From Aurifilum marmelostoma (Eukaryota; Ascomycota; Sordariomycetes; Diaporthales; Cryphonectriaceae), in contig JAMXSV010000018.1 in assembly GCA_027559495.1 (NCBI GenBank), forward strand, positions 620,001 through 684,000: 64,000 nucleotides of DNA, given 5' to 3'. Shown here piece after piece: positions 31,726-44,306 of the stretch. A program made the translations under genes and the position numbers. Positions within the stretch are counted from its first letter, which is position 1, and every line of letters begins with the position of its first letter. The notes beneath the pieces were generated by a model. It saw only the letters and a program-made list of their open reading frames with translations. It was not told where the DNA came from and ran no database searches.

Positions 31726-34627
31726 TAAACCGCCGAGCCGGGCACCTTAGCTTAATACCAGCGCCATCACGGCCAACCTCAATCCCGCCTTTTCCACGTG
31801 AAGACGAAAAAAAAGAAAGAACGATAGCATCAAAGAAGCTGTCCTGAATCGAACGGGTGATGAAAGAAAAGACGAGATTTTCTCGTCGATATAGGCGCCT
31901 CGTAGCCTGTCAGCCTGTCTCCACGCCTGGTCCAAGATGGCGGGACGGCGTGGACGGATCATCAAGCCTTTCCGATCTACCACAAAGTCGCCTTACTCGC
32001 TACCGCGTCTCTGCCGCGGAATTACGCAACAGGGCTACCTCCGAACGCCTGAAGATCATGACCGGAATCTTTGCCTGGCGTGCCTGGATCACCATAGTAC
32101 TATACGTGGCACTGATTTTCCACACTCTATCTTCTGATCTCGATCGCAGCCTATGTAGACTTGCCTGGCTGGTTGGCTGGCATCCTGCTTGCCTTTTCTG
32201 GCTGCCAGGTGCTCCTCTCCTCTACGAATCGTAAGATTTCTTGTCGTGTACCCTTGACAAGCTGGTGAGGCGCAAGCTTGCAGGTGATCGACCTTGTCAT
32301 GGAGCAAAGAGAACGCAGCGAGCTCATTTGATGGCGACATGTGAACCCAGATAAAGGGCACGTCGAGTGCGACAGTACCACATCTTGTATGTGTACTGCG
32401 TCAAAGTCGAAACGTGCTGGTACAGTGCCCTGATTCTGATGATGCTGGTGGTACGGCCATAGCCTGGCACTATGTACTCAGACAGGCCCTGGCAGGGTTG
32501 GTTGCGGAGCAGGCAAGGGGGGCGAGCACCGCCACCTTGGAACACCTCGGAACACACCTATTTCTGCCCGCGGGCGTGCTGTACCTTGTCGCTCCTTGCT
32601 CATCTCGGACATCCAAGGAGTTGATTGATCGCCTCTATCCGCAGCATCCTCAGGGATGCTGCTAGCAAGGTTCTGATTCGACAACGACCGCTTCCCTCAC
32701 CCGACGGACTGAAGATTGTTGAAAGAAGAATATCCTTGTGACAGCGGCAGCATGGATTTGGACTCGGAATTGAATTGCCAGCCGTGTCGAGAGACTTGAA
32801 TCTTGACGCCTTCATAGCACGATGAGATGCCGACTAAGGAGCACAATAACATACACCAACACGGACAGAAAGTTTGATTGCTATCATTGTAGATTGCAGA
32901 TGTGCATTGGGATGCCATAACTGAACACAGCGACAGAGAGGGGGTGGGAAGGGGGGGTCCGCAGGAGACATCGATTGGCCGTTGTGCCCACGTACTGTGA
33001 TACACACTGTGTACAAACAGTGTACTAGTCGCGCACGTCGACCTGGCCAACCCCTGGCACCTGCAGCCTCCTTTTCCCCTGGCCCCTTTCTCTCCTTCGA
33101 GAGTCCTTGTCGCCTCCCACCTCCCTCCCATCCCCCCCCCCCCCAATCAACCGTCTCCATTTCTGATTGAATCTTACCCACCTCCCCAGCGACCCATGCA
33201 AGCACTGACAGACTTGGTATGCTGCCACTAACGCCTACTTGCCGGGTCTGAGTGGTACGGATGGGACCCGTCTGTTGGGCTGCTGCTGCTGCTGCATGAG
33301 CGAGAAATCTAATCCAGCCGTCCAACTTTCTTGATTTCCTGATTTTCTGAGACTAACCTCCCCTTTTTTCCCACCTTCTATCTATTCCTACTCTTCACCC
33401 ACACACTCGCTCCCCCTTCTCTTCTTCTTCCTTTCCCGATCTCGACACCTTTGCCGTGCTCGCAGGTACCTCTTCTTCCCCTGTTTCTCTTGTCGGCAGT
33501 GCTAGGAGGCGCACCGACTTGCCGTTCGCTGCCATCAATTATCGCGAGGGGGGACTTTGTGGTGTCGACAACAGGTCTTGGGTCCGGGCCATCTCAATTT
33601 TAACCAGGTCAGCAACTACCATACCTCGCTGGGAAGCCTCAGATTCTTCTGCTCAGCTGGCCACCGCCGAGACTAACCAGACCTTGATCAGAACAGACCC
33701 CGACTATCCATCACAAAGAACCGCGCCGCAATCAACGAACGACTTATCCGCAGGAGAAGGCATAGAGGAAAGGTTTCAGAACCTGGAAGGAACAGGATAC
33801 CAAAACAAACACCACCAACAACATCGCGCCCCCTTTCACTACTGAGAGGGACGGTGACGGCAACAAGCAGGAGCAGGCACTCGAAGAAAGTCGCTGTCGT
33901 ATTCCGGCAGCTCCTTTTTATTAGGGTGTTCCTATCTGCATCTGCAGCTTCAGTTCTGGGCTTGACGGGCACCACTGCCTTTGTCTCTCTCTCTCTTTCT
34001 CCTACACGCCTCGCAGCGCAGGTCCAAACCTGCTCTCGCCTGGTGCCTTCTGTTTCGTAATCTGGGATCGCACCCGCCCACTCCTTTTTCCTTGTCTACC
34101 GACTTAACCGCTGCAGTTGGGTTTCGACCGCCTTGCATAGCGAAAAACAACACCTTTTTGCGCGTCTTTGTTTCACGGAACTTTTACTCGACCAGTTTTT
34201 TTAATCCCACGCCATTCGCACACCCGAGACTTACGCCTTGGATCGATTGGCCGATTGATTGAATTTTCTCATTGCTACCAGATCTTATTTTCGAAACACC
34301 ACATGAGTCTTCTGATTGGTAAGTCTCGTCCAATCCTAGCTTCCTCGCCCCAGCAACTCCCATCCCGATCTGGAACTTCTGCATCGCCTGGCCCGCCAAG
34401 CCTGGGCTCTTCCCGCTTTCCCTCCCTCGCGTGGTTGCTTGCCGTGCCAGCGTCGCGCTACAGCCCTGCCCTCGCACCTTCAGCTGGCTTTCCAAACAAC
34501 AAGCAATGCTTGCACAGCCATCCAACCCATCACCGCGCCCCCTTACGAATTTACCAATGCTGTCCCTCCACAGACTCAGACGAACAGCCAACTGACTGGA
34601 TGTTTCGGAATAGCCTTTTAATCTACC

Positions 34628-37600
34628 ATGTCGGGGTATCCGAACCACCAAGAGTACGATGATGGCTACGGCCATCATCAGCAGGGGAACACTGATTCCT
34701 ACTACGACAATGATCAGGGCCAGTACTACGACCAGAACGGCTACGATGCTCACGCAGCTCACGCAGATGGTCACGATGGCTACTACGACGAGTCGTAAGT
34801 TTTCCAGTGACCACCGCCTTGACTACATGTAGACGCGTGCTGACATGGATTCTTTTTTTCAGGGGCTACTACAATGCCGACGCCAGCAACCCCTATCACC
34901 AGGACGGTGGCTACTACGAAGGCCATGACCAGCAAGATGGTTACTACCAAGATGGCTACTACGAGCACGGCTACGACCAGGGCGGTTATGGCGCCGGGGG
35001 TCAGCGTCGTGGAGGTTCCGAGGACGATTCTGAGACCTTCAGCGACTTCACCATGAGGTCCGACATGGCTCGCGCTGCCGATATGGACTACTACGGTCGA
35101 GGTGATGAGCGATACAGTGGCTACCAAGACGGTCAGGGTGGCCGTGGTTATCGCCCGCCCTCCTCACAAATCTCATACGGCGGCAATCGCTCCTCAGGCG
35201 CTTCCACTCCGAACTACGCCATGGATTACGGCAACGTTCTTCCCGCCGGCCAGCGCTCTCGGGAGCCCTACCCTGCCTGGACGTCCGATGCCCAGATCCC
35301 TCTTTCCAAGGAGGAGATTGAGGACATCTTTATTGACCTCGCCAACAAGTTTGGTTTCCAGCGGGACAGCATGCGCAACATGTACGATCACCTCATGACG
35401 CTGCTCGACTCCCGAGCTTCCCGCATGACCCCGAACCAGGCTCTGCTCTCGCTGCACGCCGACTACATTGGCGGAGACAATGCGAACTACCGGAAGTGGT
35501 ATTTTGCTGCTCATCTCGATCTGGACGATGCTGTTGGATTCGCCAACATGAAGGGGTCCAAGTCTAAGAAGAAGGCCAGTAAGAAGAACAAGGGCGCCGA
35601 GGAGGAGCAGACCCTCGAGGATCTCGAGGGGGACAACTCCCTCGAGGCTGCCGAGTTCCGCTGGAAGACACGCATGAACCGCATGTCGCAGCACGACCGC
35701 GTGCGACAGCTGGGTCTTTACCTGCTGTGCTGGGGCGAGGCCAACCAGGTCCGTTTCATGCCCGAGTGTCTCTGCTTCGTCTTCAAGTGCGCAGACGACT
35801 ACCTGAACTCGCCGGCCTGCCAGAACTCGGTGGAGCCTGTGCCCGAGTACACCTTCCTAAACAACTGCATCACGCCCTTGTACCAGTACTGCAGAGACCA
35901 GGGCTACGAGATCCTGAATGGTGTCTATGTCCGTCGTGAGCGCGACCATCACAAGATTATCGGTTACGATGACTGCAACCAGCTCTTCTGGTACCCCGAG
36001 GGTATAGAACGCATCGTCCTGGAGGATAAGTCCAGGTTGGTCGACGTGCCGCCGGCCGAGCGGTACCTGAAGCTCAAGGATGTGGCCTGGAAGAAGTGCT
36101 TCTTCAAGACCTACAAGGAGACCCGTTCTTGGTTCCACTTGCTCGTCAACTTCAACCGCATCTGGGTCATCCATCTGACCGTCTGGTGGATGTTCACCTC
36201 TCACAACGCACCGGAGCTGCTGGTTCCCAACTACGAACAGCAGGTCAACCAGCAGCCCCCCGCCTCTGCGCAGTGGGCCATTGCTGGTTTTGGTGGTGGT
36301 ATCGCCTCTATGATTCAGATCTTGGCCACCCTCGCTGAATGGGCATACGTCCCCAGGCGGTGGGCTGGAGCTCAGCATCTGACCAAGCGTCTCCTGTTCT
36401 TGATTGTGGTCTTTGCCCTCAACGTCGGTCCTGGCGTCTACGTCTTCCTGCCTCAGGACTCCGTAGAGGCCTACAACGCCGCCCAAAACACCACGATTGC
36501 GCTCGTCCTCGGTATTGTGCAGTTCTTCATCGCCATCGCCACCTTCATTTTCTTCGCCATCATGCCTCTTGGTGGGTTGTTCGGCAGCTACCTGGTCAGC
36601 AAGAAGTCTCGGCGCTACGTAGCCAGCCAGACCTTCACTGCGAGCTGGCCTCACCTCAAGGGTAACGACAGGGCCATGTCGTATGGTCTTTGGGCTGTCA
36701 TTTTCGGTGGCAAGTTTGGCGAGTCCTATGGCTTCCTGACTCTCTCCTTCCGTGATCCGGTGCGCTACCTGTACATCATGGACGTCAGCAGCTGTCTGGG
36801 CGACGCACAAATTGGCGCCACTCTCTGCAAGTACCAGCCAGCCATCACCCTCGCACTGATGGCCATGACGGACTTGGTGTTCTTCTTCCTGGATACTTAC
36901 CTGTGGTATGTCCTGTTGAACGCCGTCGTGTCTATCGCTCGGTCGTTCTACCTCGGTTCTTCTATCTGGACACCGTGGAGAAACATCTACTCTCGCCTGC
37001 CCAAGCGTATCTACTCCAAGGTGTTGGCGACCACGGACATGGAGATCAAGTACAAGCCCAAGGTCCTCATCTCCCAGATCTGGAATGCTATCGTCATCTC
37101 CATGTATCGGGAGCACCTTCTGGCCATCGACCACGTGCAGAAGCTTCTCTACCACCAAGTGCCAAGTGAGCAGGAGGGCAAGAGGACACTGCGCGCTCCC
37201 ACCTTCTTCGTGTCCCAGGAGGATCACTCTTTCAAGACCGAGTTTTTCCCCAGCCAGAGCGAGGCGGAGCGCCGAATTTCCTTTTTCGCGCAGTCCCTGT
37301 CCACGCCCATCCCCGAGCCTCTGCCTGTCGACAACATGCCAACCTTCACCGTCCTGATTCCTCACTACAGCGAGAAGATCTTGCTGTCTCTCCGAGAGAT
37401 CATCCGTGAGGACGAGCCGTACTCCCGTGTCACGCTTCTGGAATACCTCAAGCAGCTTCACCCTCACGAGTGGGACTGCTTCGTCAAGGACACCAAGATT
37501 CTCTCCGACGAGACTGCTCAGTACAATGGCGACGAGGAGAAGGCTGAGAAGGACACGGCCAAGAGCAAGATCGATGATCTCCCCTTCTACTGCATCGGTT

Positions 37601-40590
37601 TCAAGTCGTCTGCTCCCGAGTACACGCTCCGGACTCGTATCTGGGCTTCCCTGCGCTTCCAGACTCTGTACCGCACTATCTCCGGTTTCATGAACTACAG
37701 CCGTGCGATCAAGCTGCTCTACCGTGTCGAGAACCCCGAGGTGGTACAGATGTTTGGTGGCAATTCCGACAAGCTCGAGCGGGAGCTCGAGCGCATGGCC
37801 CGCCGCAAGTTCAAGATCTGCGTCTCCATGCAGCGTTACGCCAAGTTCAAGAAGGAGGAGATGGAGAATGCCGAGTTCCTCCTGCGCGCCTACCCTGACC
37901 TGCAGATTGCCTACCTGGATGAAGAGCCGCCCGCCAACGAGGGCGAAGAGCCTCGTCTGTACTCGGCACTCATCGACGGCCATTCCGAACTGATGGAGAA
38001 CGGCATGCGTAAGCCCAAGTTCCGAATCCAGCTGTCCGGCAACCCAATCCTGGGTGACGGCAAGTCTGACAACCAGAACCACTCCATCATCTTCTACCGC
38101 GGCGAATACATCCAGCTCATCGACGCCAACCAGGACAACTACCTGGAGGAGTGTCTCAAGATCCGAAGTGTCCTTGCCGAGTTCGAGGAGATGAAGACCG
38201 ACAACGTCTCGCCCTACACTCCTGGAGTTAAGAGCAACACGCCTGCCCCTGTCGCCATTCTCGGTGCCCGTGAATACATTTTCTCGGAGAACATTGGAAT
38301 CCTTGGTGACGTGGCTGCTGGAAAGGAGCAGACGTTCGGTACCCTCTTTGCTCGTACGCTGGCCCAGATTGGCGGTAAGCTGCATTATGGTCACCCTGAT
38401 TTCCTCAACGGTATCTTCATGACCACCCGAGGTGGTGTGTCCAAGGCACAAAAGGGTCTGCATCTCAACGAGGATATTTATGCCGGTATGAACGCAGTCT
38501 TGCGAGGTGGCCGTATCAAGCACTGTGAATACTTCCAGTGTGGCAAGGGTCGTGATTTGGGTTTCGGTTCCATTCTCAACTTCACCACCAAGATCGGCAC
38601 CGGTATGGGTGAGCAGATGCTCTCACGAGAGTACTACTACCTCGGCACACAGCTCCCCCTGGATCGTTTCCTCTCGTTCTACTACGCTCACGCCGGTTTC
38701 CACGTGCAGAACATGTTCATCATGCTCTCAGTGCACCTGTTCATGATCTGCCTGATCAATCTGGGTTCGCTCAGGCACGAAACCATTGCTTGCGAGTACA
38801 ACAGCAACGTCCCCATCACTGACCCGTTGTACCCGACCGGCTGTGCCAACACGGTTGCCCTCACAAACTGGGTCTGGCGTTGCGTTATCTCCATCATCTT
38901 CGTCATCTTCCTCGCCTTTGTGCCCCTGGTCGTCCAGGAACTCACGGAGCGTGGTGTCCTACGTGCGTCCACCCGTCTGGCCAAGCAGATCTGCTCGCTG
39001 TCGCCTATCTTCGAAGTGTTCGTCTGTCAGATCTACGCCAACTCGGTCTCAAACAACCTGTCGTTCGGAGGCGCGCGGTATATCGGTACGGGTCGTGGCT
39101 TCGCGACGGCTCGCATTCCCTTCGGCATCTTGTTCTCTCGTTTTGCCGGCCCTTCGATCTACTTTGGAGCTCGCATGCTTCTCATGTTGCTCTTCGCCAC
39201 CTTGACGATCTGGCAAGCTGCGCTGGTCTACTTCTGGATGTCGCTCTTGGCCTTGTGTATCGCGCCGTTCCTGTACAACCCTCATCAATTCGCATGGAAC
39301 GATTTCTTCATCGATTATCGCGAGTTCCTTCGTTGGCTCTCTCGTGGCAACTCGGTCTCGCACGCCTCGTCCTGGATCTCCTACTGCCGCTTGTCTCGGA
39401 CTCGGCTTACTGGTTACAAGCGCAAGGTCGTGGGAGAGCCGTCCGGCAAGCTATCGGCCGACGTCCCTCGTGCGCACATTACTAATGTGTTCTTCGCCGA
39501 GGTTCTTGGTCCGCTGCTGTTGGCCATCGTCACTCTCATTCCATACCTGTTCATCAACGCGCAGACTGGCGTCCACAACACCGGAGGTGTCCTCAAAGAC
39601 AACGACAGCTCGGCTACGGCGACCGCATCACTGCTTCGTGTCGGCATCGTTGCTCTTGCCCCCGTCGGTGTCAACGCTGGTGTGTGCGGTGTCATGTTCT
39701 TCATGGCGTGTCTCGCGGGTCCGCTCCTGAGCATGTGCTGCAAGAAGTTTGGCAGTGTGCTGGCGGCCATCGCGCACGCCATCGCGGTCATCATGCTCTT
39801 GGTCTTCTTCGAGGTCATGTACTTCCTCGAGGGTTTTAACTTCACCAAGACCATCAGCGGCATGATTGCAGTAGTTGCCATTCAGAGATTCGTGATGAAG
39901 CTGATCATCACCTTCGCCCTTACGAGAGAGATGAAGACTGATCAGGCTAACATTGCCTTCTGGACTGGCAAGTGGTACTCTATGGGCTGGCACACTGTTT
40001 CCCAGCCGGCCCGTGAGTTCCTCTGCAAGATCACCGAGCTGTGCTTCTTCGCCGGCGACTTCATCTTGGGCCACGCTCTGCTGTTCATAATGTGTCCAGT
40101 CATCCTCATCCCCAAGGTGGACATGCTGCATTCAATCATGCTCTTCTGGCTGCGGCCAAGGTACGTCTTCGATTAGCACCAGTTCCCCCTCCTTCTACCC
40201 TTCTTACCTGTCCCACCGGAAGCGAGAAGAAAATGCTAACATTCTGTCCTCAGCCGGCAAATCCGCCCCCCCATTTACTCCCTGAAGCAGTCGAAGCTGA
40301 GGAGAAAGAGAGTGTTCCGCTACGCGGTCCTCTACTTTGCGCTGCTGATCCTCTTCCTGGTGCTGCTCATCGGCCCCTCGATTGCCGGCAAGTACGTGCC
40401 AAGCTCGATTAGCGACATGCTTGGCAGCACTGGCTTGGTGCAACCCACAGGTCAGGACAACAACGATACTATCGGTCATACGGAGACCGGTACAGGTGCC
40501 GCTGACTACACTGGAGCCCTGCTGACGGTGACTGCTTCGGCGTCTGCCACGGCCTCTTCGTCATCGAACGCCAAGCTGAAGCTCTTCTAA
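34628..40590 (+). CDS. FKS1: 1,3-beta-glucan synthase catalytic subunit FKS1
   Basis: This plasma-membrane GT48 enzyme makes wall beta-1,3-glucan from UDP-glucose and is the echinocandin target. Exons are 34628..34794, 34863..40160 and 40254..40590, with introns of 68 and 93 bp. The product is 1933 aa, the normal Fks1 size. The N-terminus is Tyr/Gly/Asp-rich (MSGYPNHQEYDDGYG). The FKS1 domain 1 follows (WTSDAQIPLSKEEIEDIFIDLANKFGFQRDS), then a first TM cluster from about residue 480. The cytosolic GT48 domain includes RVTLLEYLKQLHPHEWDCF, GKSDNQNHSIIFYRGE and QDNYLEECLKIRSVL. A second TM cluster and a short Ser/Thr-rich tail end the protein. Exon 3 restores WLRPSRQIRPPIYSLKQSKLRRKRV. Hot spot 1 reads FLTLSFRDP (680-688) and hot spot 2 NWVWRCVI (from 1391). 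Confidence 0.97.
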
Positions 40591-40963
40591 GATGATGTGA
40601 AATGTATCATAAAAACATAAAAGAGGAAGAAAGAGGTGGTGGACAACGGGAGGGGAAGGGCTTCGCACATGGCAAGGTGTTGGCTGTTTTCTACTTTTTG
40701 CCCAAATGGCTGGGCGGTGCAAACTGTATTGATTTCCTTCGGCAAACTACACGGAGGGAGGGTCTCACAAAGCATGGTAAATGGTTCTTTAGACACGAGC
40801 CTGGATTCGACAGACATCCTAGCTTCTTCCGTGTGGTTGATCCATCTCGACGAGACCAGCCGCGGATGGAGTTGAATAGGCATAATTAATTTCTTCAGTC
40901 TCGAGATGTGTAGTCTCTTGTTGGTCTATTGCAAAGCAGTGAAAGTGTGTTTAGATGCTGATT

Positions 40964-41003
<40 letters not shown>

Positions 41004-41547
41004 CCAATGGGTGCTATGTCATGGTAGGTAGTAGTCATTCGGCACTACAGTCAGTGGTGGTGTACTGTTGTAGTAGTGTGTACTCTGATAGTCGAAGGCT
41101 CAAGGCTGCACTATGCTAAACCCGGCTGTCAAGTTACTTGACCAGGTTGACTTGCAGGTACTGTGTGTATGCGCTATACTGTAACTGGTCAGGCGGTCTG
41201 GAAGGATGCAGGGACGAGATCCCTGCCGTCTAATACAACGCATCCAATGCAAGTGCCCCTGACTTTACTGACCTAGCGAAGCGGATTGCTCGGTACACTT
41301 TATTTTCGAAAGATTCCTGGGTCCCGATCAACCATCACTGCTGTCTTCAACCTCACAACCACAACAATAGCCGCCTTGGTGCCTGATTTCCTATTGACCG
41401 GCTCATCCTGCTTGTTTTGCGCAGGGTGTTGTCAGGTCACAACGGACTGCTTTCAAGCCAGCTCGAGGCGCAATCACTCACCAGACGTGCCCTCTGCTCT
41501 TCCAACTCCGTCTATTTTGTTCACCTCGCCGTGCAGCCAACATAGCC
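40591..41547. other. Intergenic region FKS1-LCB1
   Basis: This is 957 bp: FKS1 3' region, an (ATG)13 microsatellite at 40964-41002, and the LCB1 promoter. No gene seen. Confidence 0.45.
40964..41002. repeat. (ATG)13 trinucleotide microsatellite
   Basis: Thirteen uninterrupted ATG units lie in the intergenic DNA after FKS1. Confidence 0.95.
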
Positions 41548-43337
41548 ATGGATCTGTACGAGATCCAAGGTCGGATGACCGTCCTCCTTCACGAGGCCTC
41601 GCATACCTTCCAGAAGGTCCCAGGATCCGCAGTCCTGATTCGATACGTCCAGGCCAGCTACCAGAATGACCCAATCCGTTCCGTCTTCGAGCTCTTCCTC
41701 CTCATCTTCTTCATCCGCTACCTTTTGTCGCCCTCCTACCCTATCAACGAGTCCAACTACGTCAAGCTGAGCGAGGACGAGATCGAGGAACTGGTCGACG
41801 AGTGGCAGCCCGAGCCCCTGGTTGCTCCGCAGACTCCCCTCGAGGAGATGGAGATGGAGAAACTGCCAGTCATCATCGGGTAGGTCTATTCGGTGGCCAG
41901 GTCGTCGTCACTTGTCTGGTTGGATGTATCTCACCTCTCCGCTCGGTGGCTAACAATATGCCATCAATACAGACCGACTGGTCCTAAGTCGAGACTGGCC
42001 AGCGGCCGCACAGTCACAAACCTCGCCTCGTACAACTTTTACAACTTCAACGCCAACGAGCAGATCAAGGAGAAGGCCATCACCACCCTGCGCACCTATG
42101 GCGTCGGCCCTTGTGGTCCGCCCAACTTCTACGGCACCCAGGATGTCCACCTGAAGACCGAGTCAGACATAGCGGCGTATGTGGGCACCGAGTCCGCCAT
42201 TCTATACGCGCAGGGTTTCTCGGTTATGTCGAGCGTCATACCTACATTCTGCAAGAGAGGCGATGTCATCGTCACGGACAGGATGGCCAACTACTCGATC
42301 CGCAAGGGCCTCGAGCTTGCTCGGTGCACTGTCAAGTGGTATAACCGCGGAGACATCGACGGTCTTGAGGAGGCCATGAAGCAGGTCGCACAGGAGCAGG
42401 CTAAGCAGAAGAAGTTAACGAGAAGGTTCATCGTGGCTGAGGGTCTGTCAGAAGTCACCGGTGACTCCATCAATCTCCCAAAAATGGTAGGCGCATCCGC
42501 ATCTTCCCCTCACCCGAGTCCGCCGGGCGCGGACGTGACATCAACAGCTAACGTTGGCCGGTCAGATCGAGCTCAAGGAGAAGTACAAATTCCGCATCAT
42601 CCTCGACGAGTCCTGGTCCCTCGGCGTCCTCGGCCGAACAGGCCGCGGCGTCACCGAGGCACAAAACGTCGACCCTTCCCAGGTAGACATGATCATCGGC
42701 TCCCTCGCCGCGTCTCTGTGCGCTGGCGGTGGTTTCTGCGCAGGTTCCAAGGATGTCGTTGGCCATCAGCGCATCACCTCGTCCGCATACTGTTACTCCG
42801 CTGCCCTACCGGCGATGTCCGCCGTGACGGCCAGCGAGACAATCAATATCCTGCAGAATAACCCTGAGGTGCTCAACACGCTTCGCGAGAACATCCGTGC
42901 GATGAGGGCACAGCTCGATCCTCGAAGCGACTGGGTCATGTGCACGAGCGCACCAGAGAATCCCATCCTTCTATTGGCGATCAAGCCTAATGTTGTGCAG
43001 TCTCGACGCATGTCTTTTGAGGACCAGGACCGGGTCCTGCAAGAGTGTGTTGATGAGGTATATCCAATGTCCCCGCTTCAGATTGCGTCAGTCCGTCCTG
43101 AGCATTCGCTAAGTACTATCACAGGCTCTGACAAATGGCGTGATGATCACACGGCTGAAGACGACGCTGATCAACAAGAGCGTCGGCGGCGGCGACGCAC
43201 AACCGAAACTCAAGGTCTGCGTTACGTCTGGCCTGTCCAAAAAAGAGATCGAGAAGGCAGGCATCATCATCCGGCACGCTATCACGAAGGTCATGACGAG
43301 GAAGACGAGCAGCAAGCTGTCACTGCCTACTGCATAA
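41548..43337 (+). CDS. LCB1: Serine palmitoyltransferase subunit 1 (LCB1)
   Basis: LCB1 is the non-catalytic partner of LCB2 in the ER enzyme that condenses serine and palmitoyl-CoA, the first step of sphingolipid synthesis. Exons are 41548..41879, 41973..42486, 42566..43057 and 43125..43337, with introns of 93, 79, 67 bp. The product is 516 aa. An N-terminal TM segment (RSVFELFLLIFFIRYLL) is followed by the alpha-oxoamine synthase fold: SYNFYNF, YGVGPCGPPNFYGTQDVHL, FRIILDESWSLGVLGRTGRG, GGGFCAGSKDVVGHQR. As in other LCB1 proteins, the PLP-lysine position is not lysine-bearing in the usual HK context. The Cys of GPCGP corresponds to the residue mutated in human SPTLC1 neuropathy (C133). The C-terminus EKAGIIIRHAITKVM is conserved. 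Confidence 0.96.
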
Positions 43338-44306
43338 TCCTGTCCTTTCCTTGGAGCACACATGACCTTCTTTGTTTATATACCGATAGATGCATCATCC
43401 TCCTCTCACGCAGACACACGAGGAGCTGGCCAAAGAAAAGGCGCTCGAATGAAAGATACAGATGGTGGAACACGTATGGAGAAGGATGGACACGAACACA
43501 GCTCCCGTCAAGATGTGCTTACGACATTGGGCATTGGACATTACGGGTGGCTCGAGCACTCTTGCCAAAGCATAGACTTTATCTAATGATTAATATGAGA
43601 CAGTTACCATTCCGACCAGTCAAGAGATCACCCTAGCCCGACCTTTCTAGGGGCGTGCACGATTCACAACATTGTCTAGACCATGCTGTCTCCCAGTTTC
43701 AAGCGTAAGAGCTGGTGCTCGCACGTGAGGCGTGGCCATTACATTGTCTCCCCCAGGAAGGATTCTGTTGCTACTTGCGAGTCACGGTACCTCATGACAC
43801 GATGTCCAGTCAACACAACAAAGCTAATTGCGCCATAGGGAGAGGGAGTCCTCAGCCAAACCAGCGTACCACGAACTGCAGTGTGCCTCCCTGTCTGGTA
43901 ATTTCTCCGGATTATGGACGCATCTGCGATCGAATGTCCGAGATTTGACTGGTCTTGAGGTGGTATCGACTAACTTTTCTCCAGGGCGCCTCCACGGGCA
44001 GGCGTGTTGAGAGCGATGGCAATAATGGCCAAAGTGGAGAGGGAAACATCGACTGAGAGGAGAGGGGAAGATGATCTGGCAGGAACAACCCATAAGAGGA
44101 TTTGAAGGTTGCTTTGTCCTCAGCTGATAGTCCCAGGCTACTTTGTCTCTCTCTTTTGCGCTCCTTATGCCCATCCTCCACCACCACACTGGCATCATTT
44201 CGAAGCCACTCTTGCACTGTAGACTTCAGACTTGCCTCCTAGATAGGTGGACATCATCTCGAAACACTACCTCCTCTCCTCTTGGCTGTTCACCCCCAGG
44301 TTCGAC
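43338..44306. other. Intergenic region LCB1-GH17
   Basis: This is 969 bp with no convincing gene. It contains the LCB1 3' region and the GH17 promoter and leader. Confidence 0.45.

Larger units (their letters stand above)
29179..34627. promoter_or_regulatory. 5.4-kb non-coding region between GCNA-like and FKS1
   Basis: No frame in this stretch has protein-like composition. Contents include a (GT)n microsatellite (30863-30892), C15 (30964-30978), a perfect 11-bp inverted repeat (31694-31725) and C13 (33132-33144). Pyrimidine-rich DNA at about 33355-33450 could mark the FKS1 transcription start, leaving a leader of about 1.2 kb with several upstream ATGs. A separate non-coding RNA cannot be excluded by eye. 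Confidence 0.45.

Noticed and set aside
31840..31860. GAATCGAAC resembling a tRNA T-loop on the minus strand
   Set aside because: Flanking bases do not pair as a T stem, and no acceptor or anticodon stem can be drawn.
34168..34662. 164-codon + frame just before the FKS1 start
   Set aside because: It overlaps the FKS1 ATG in another frame and has no conserved character. It is probably leader sequence.
35857..38523. An 888-codon open frame antisense to FKS1
   Set aside because: It is opposite a clearly conserved GT48 exon. Strong third-position G/C bias removes stops on the other strand, and the composition is not protein-like.
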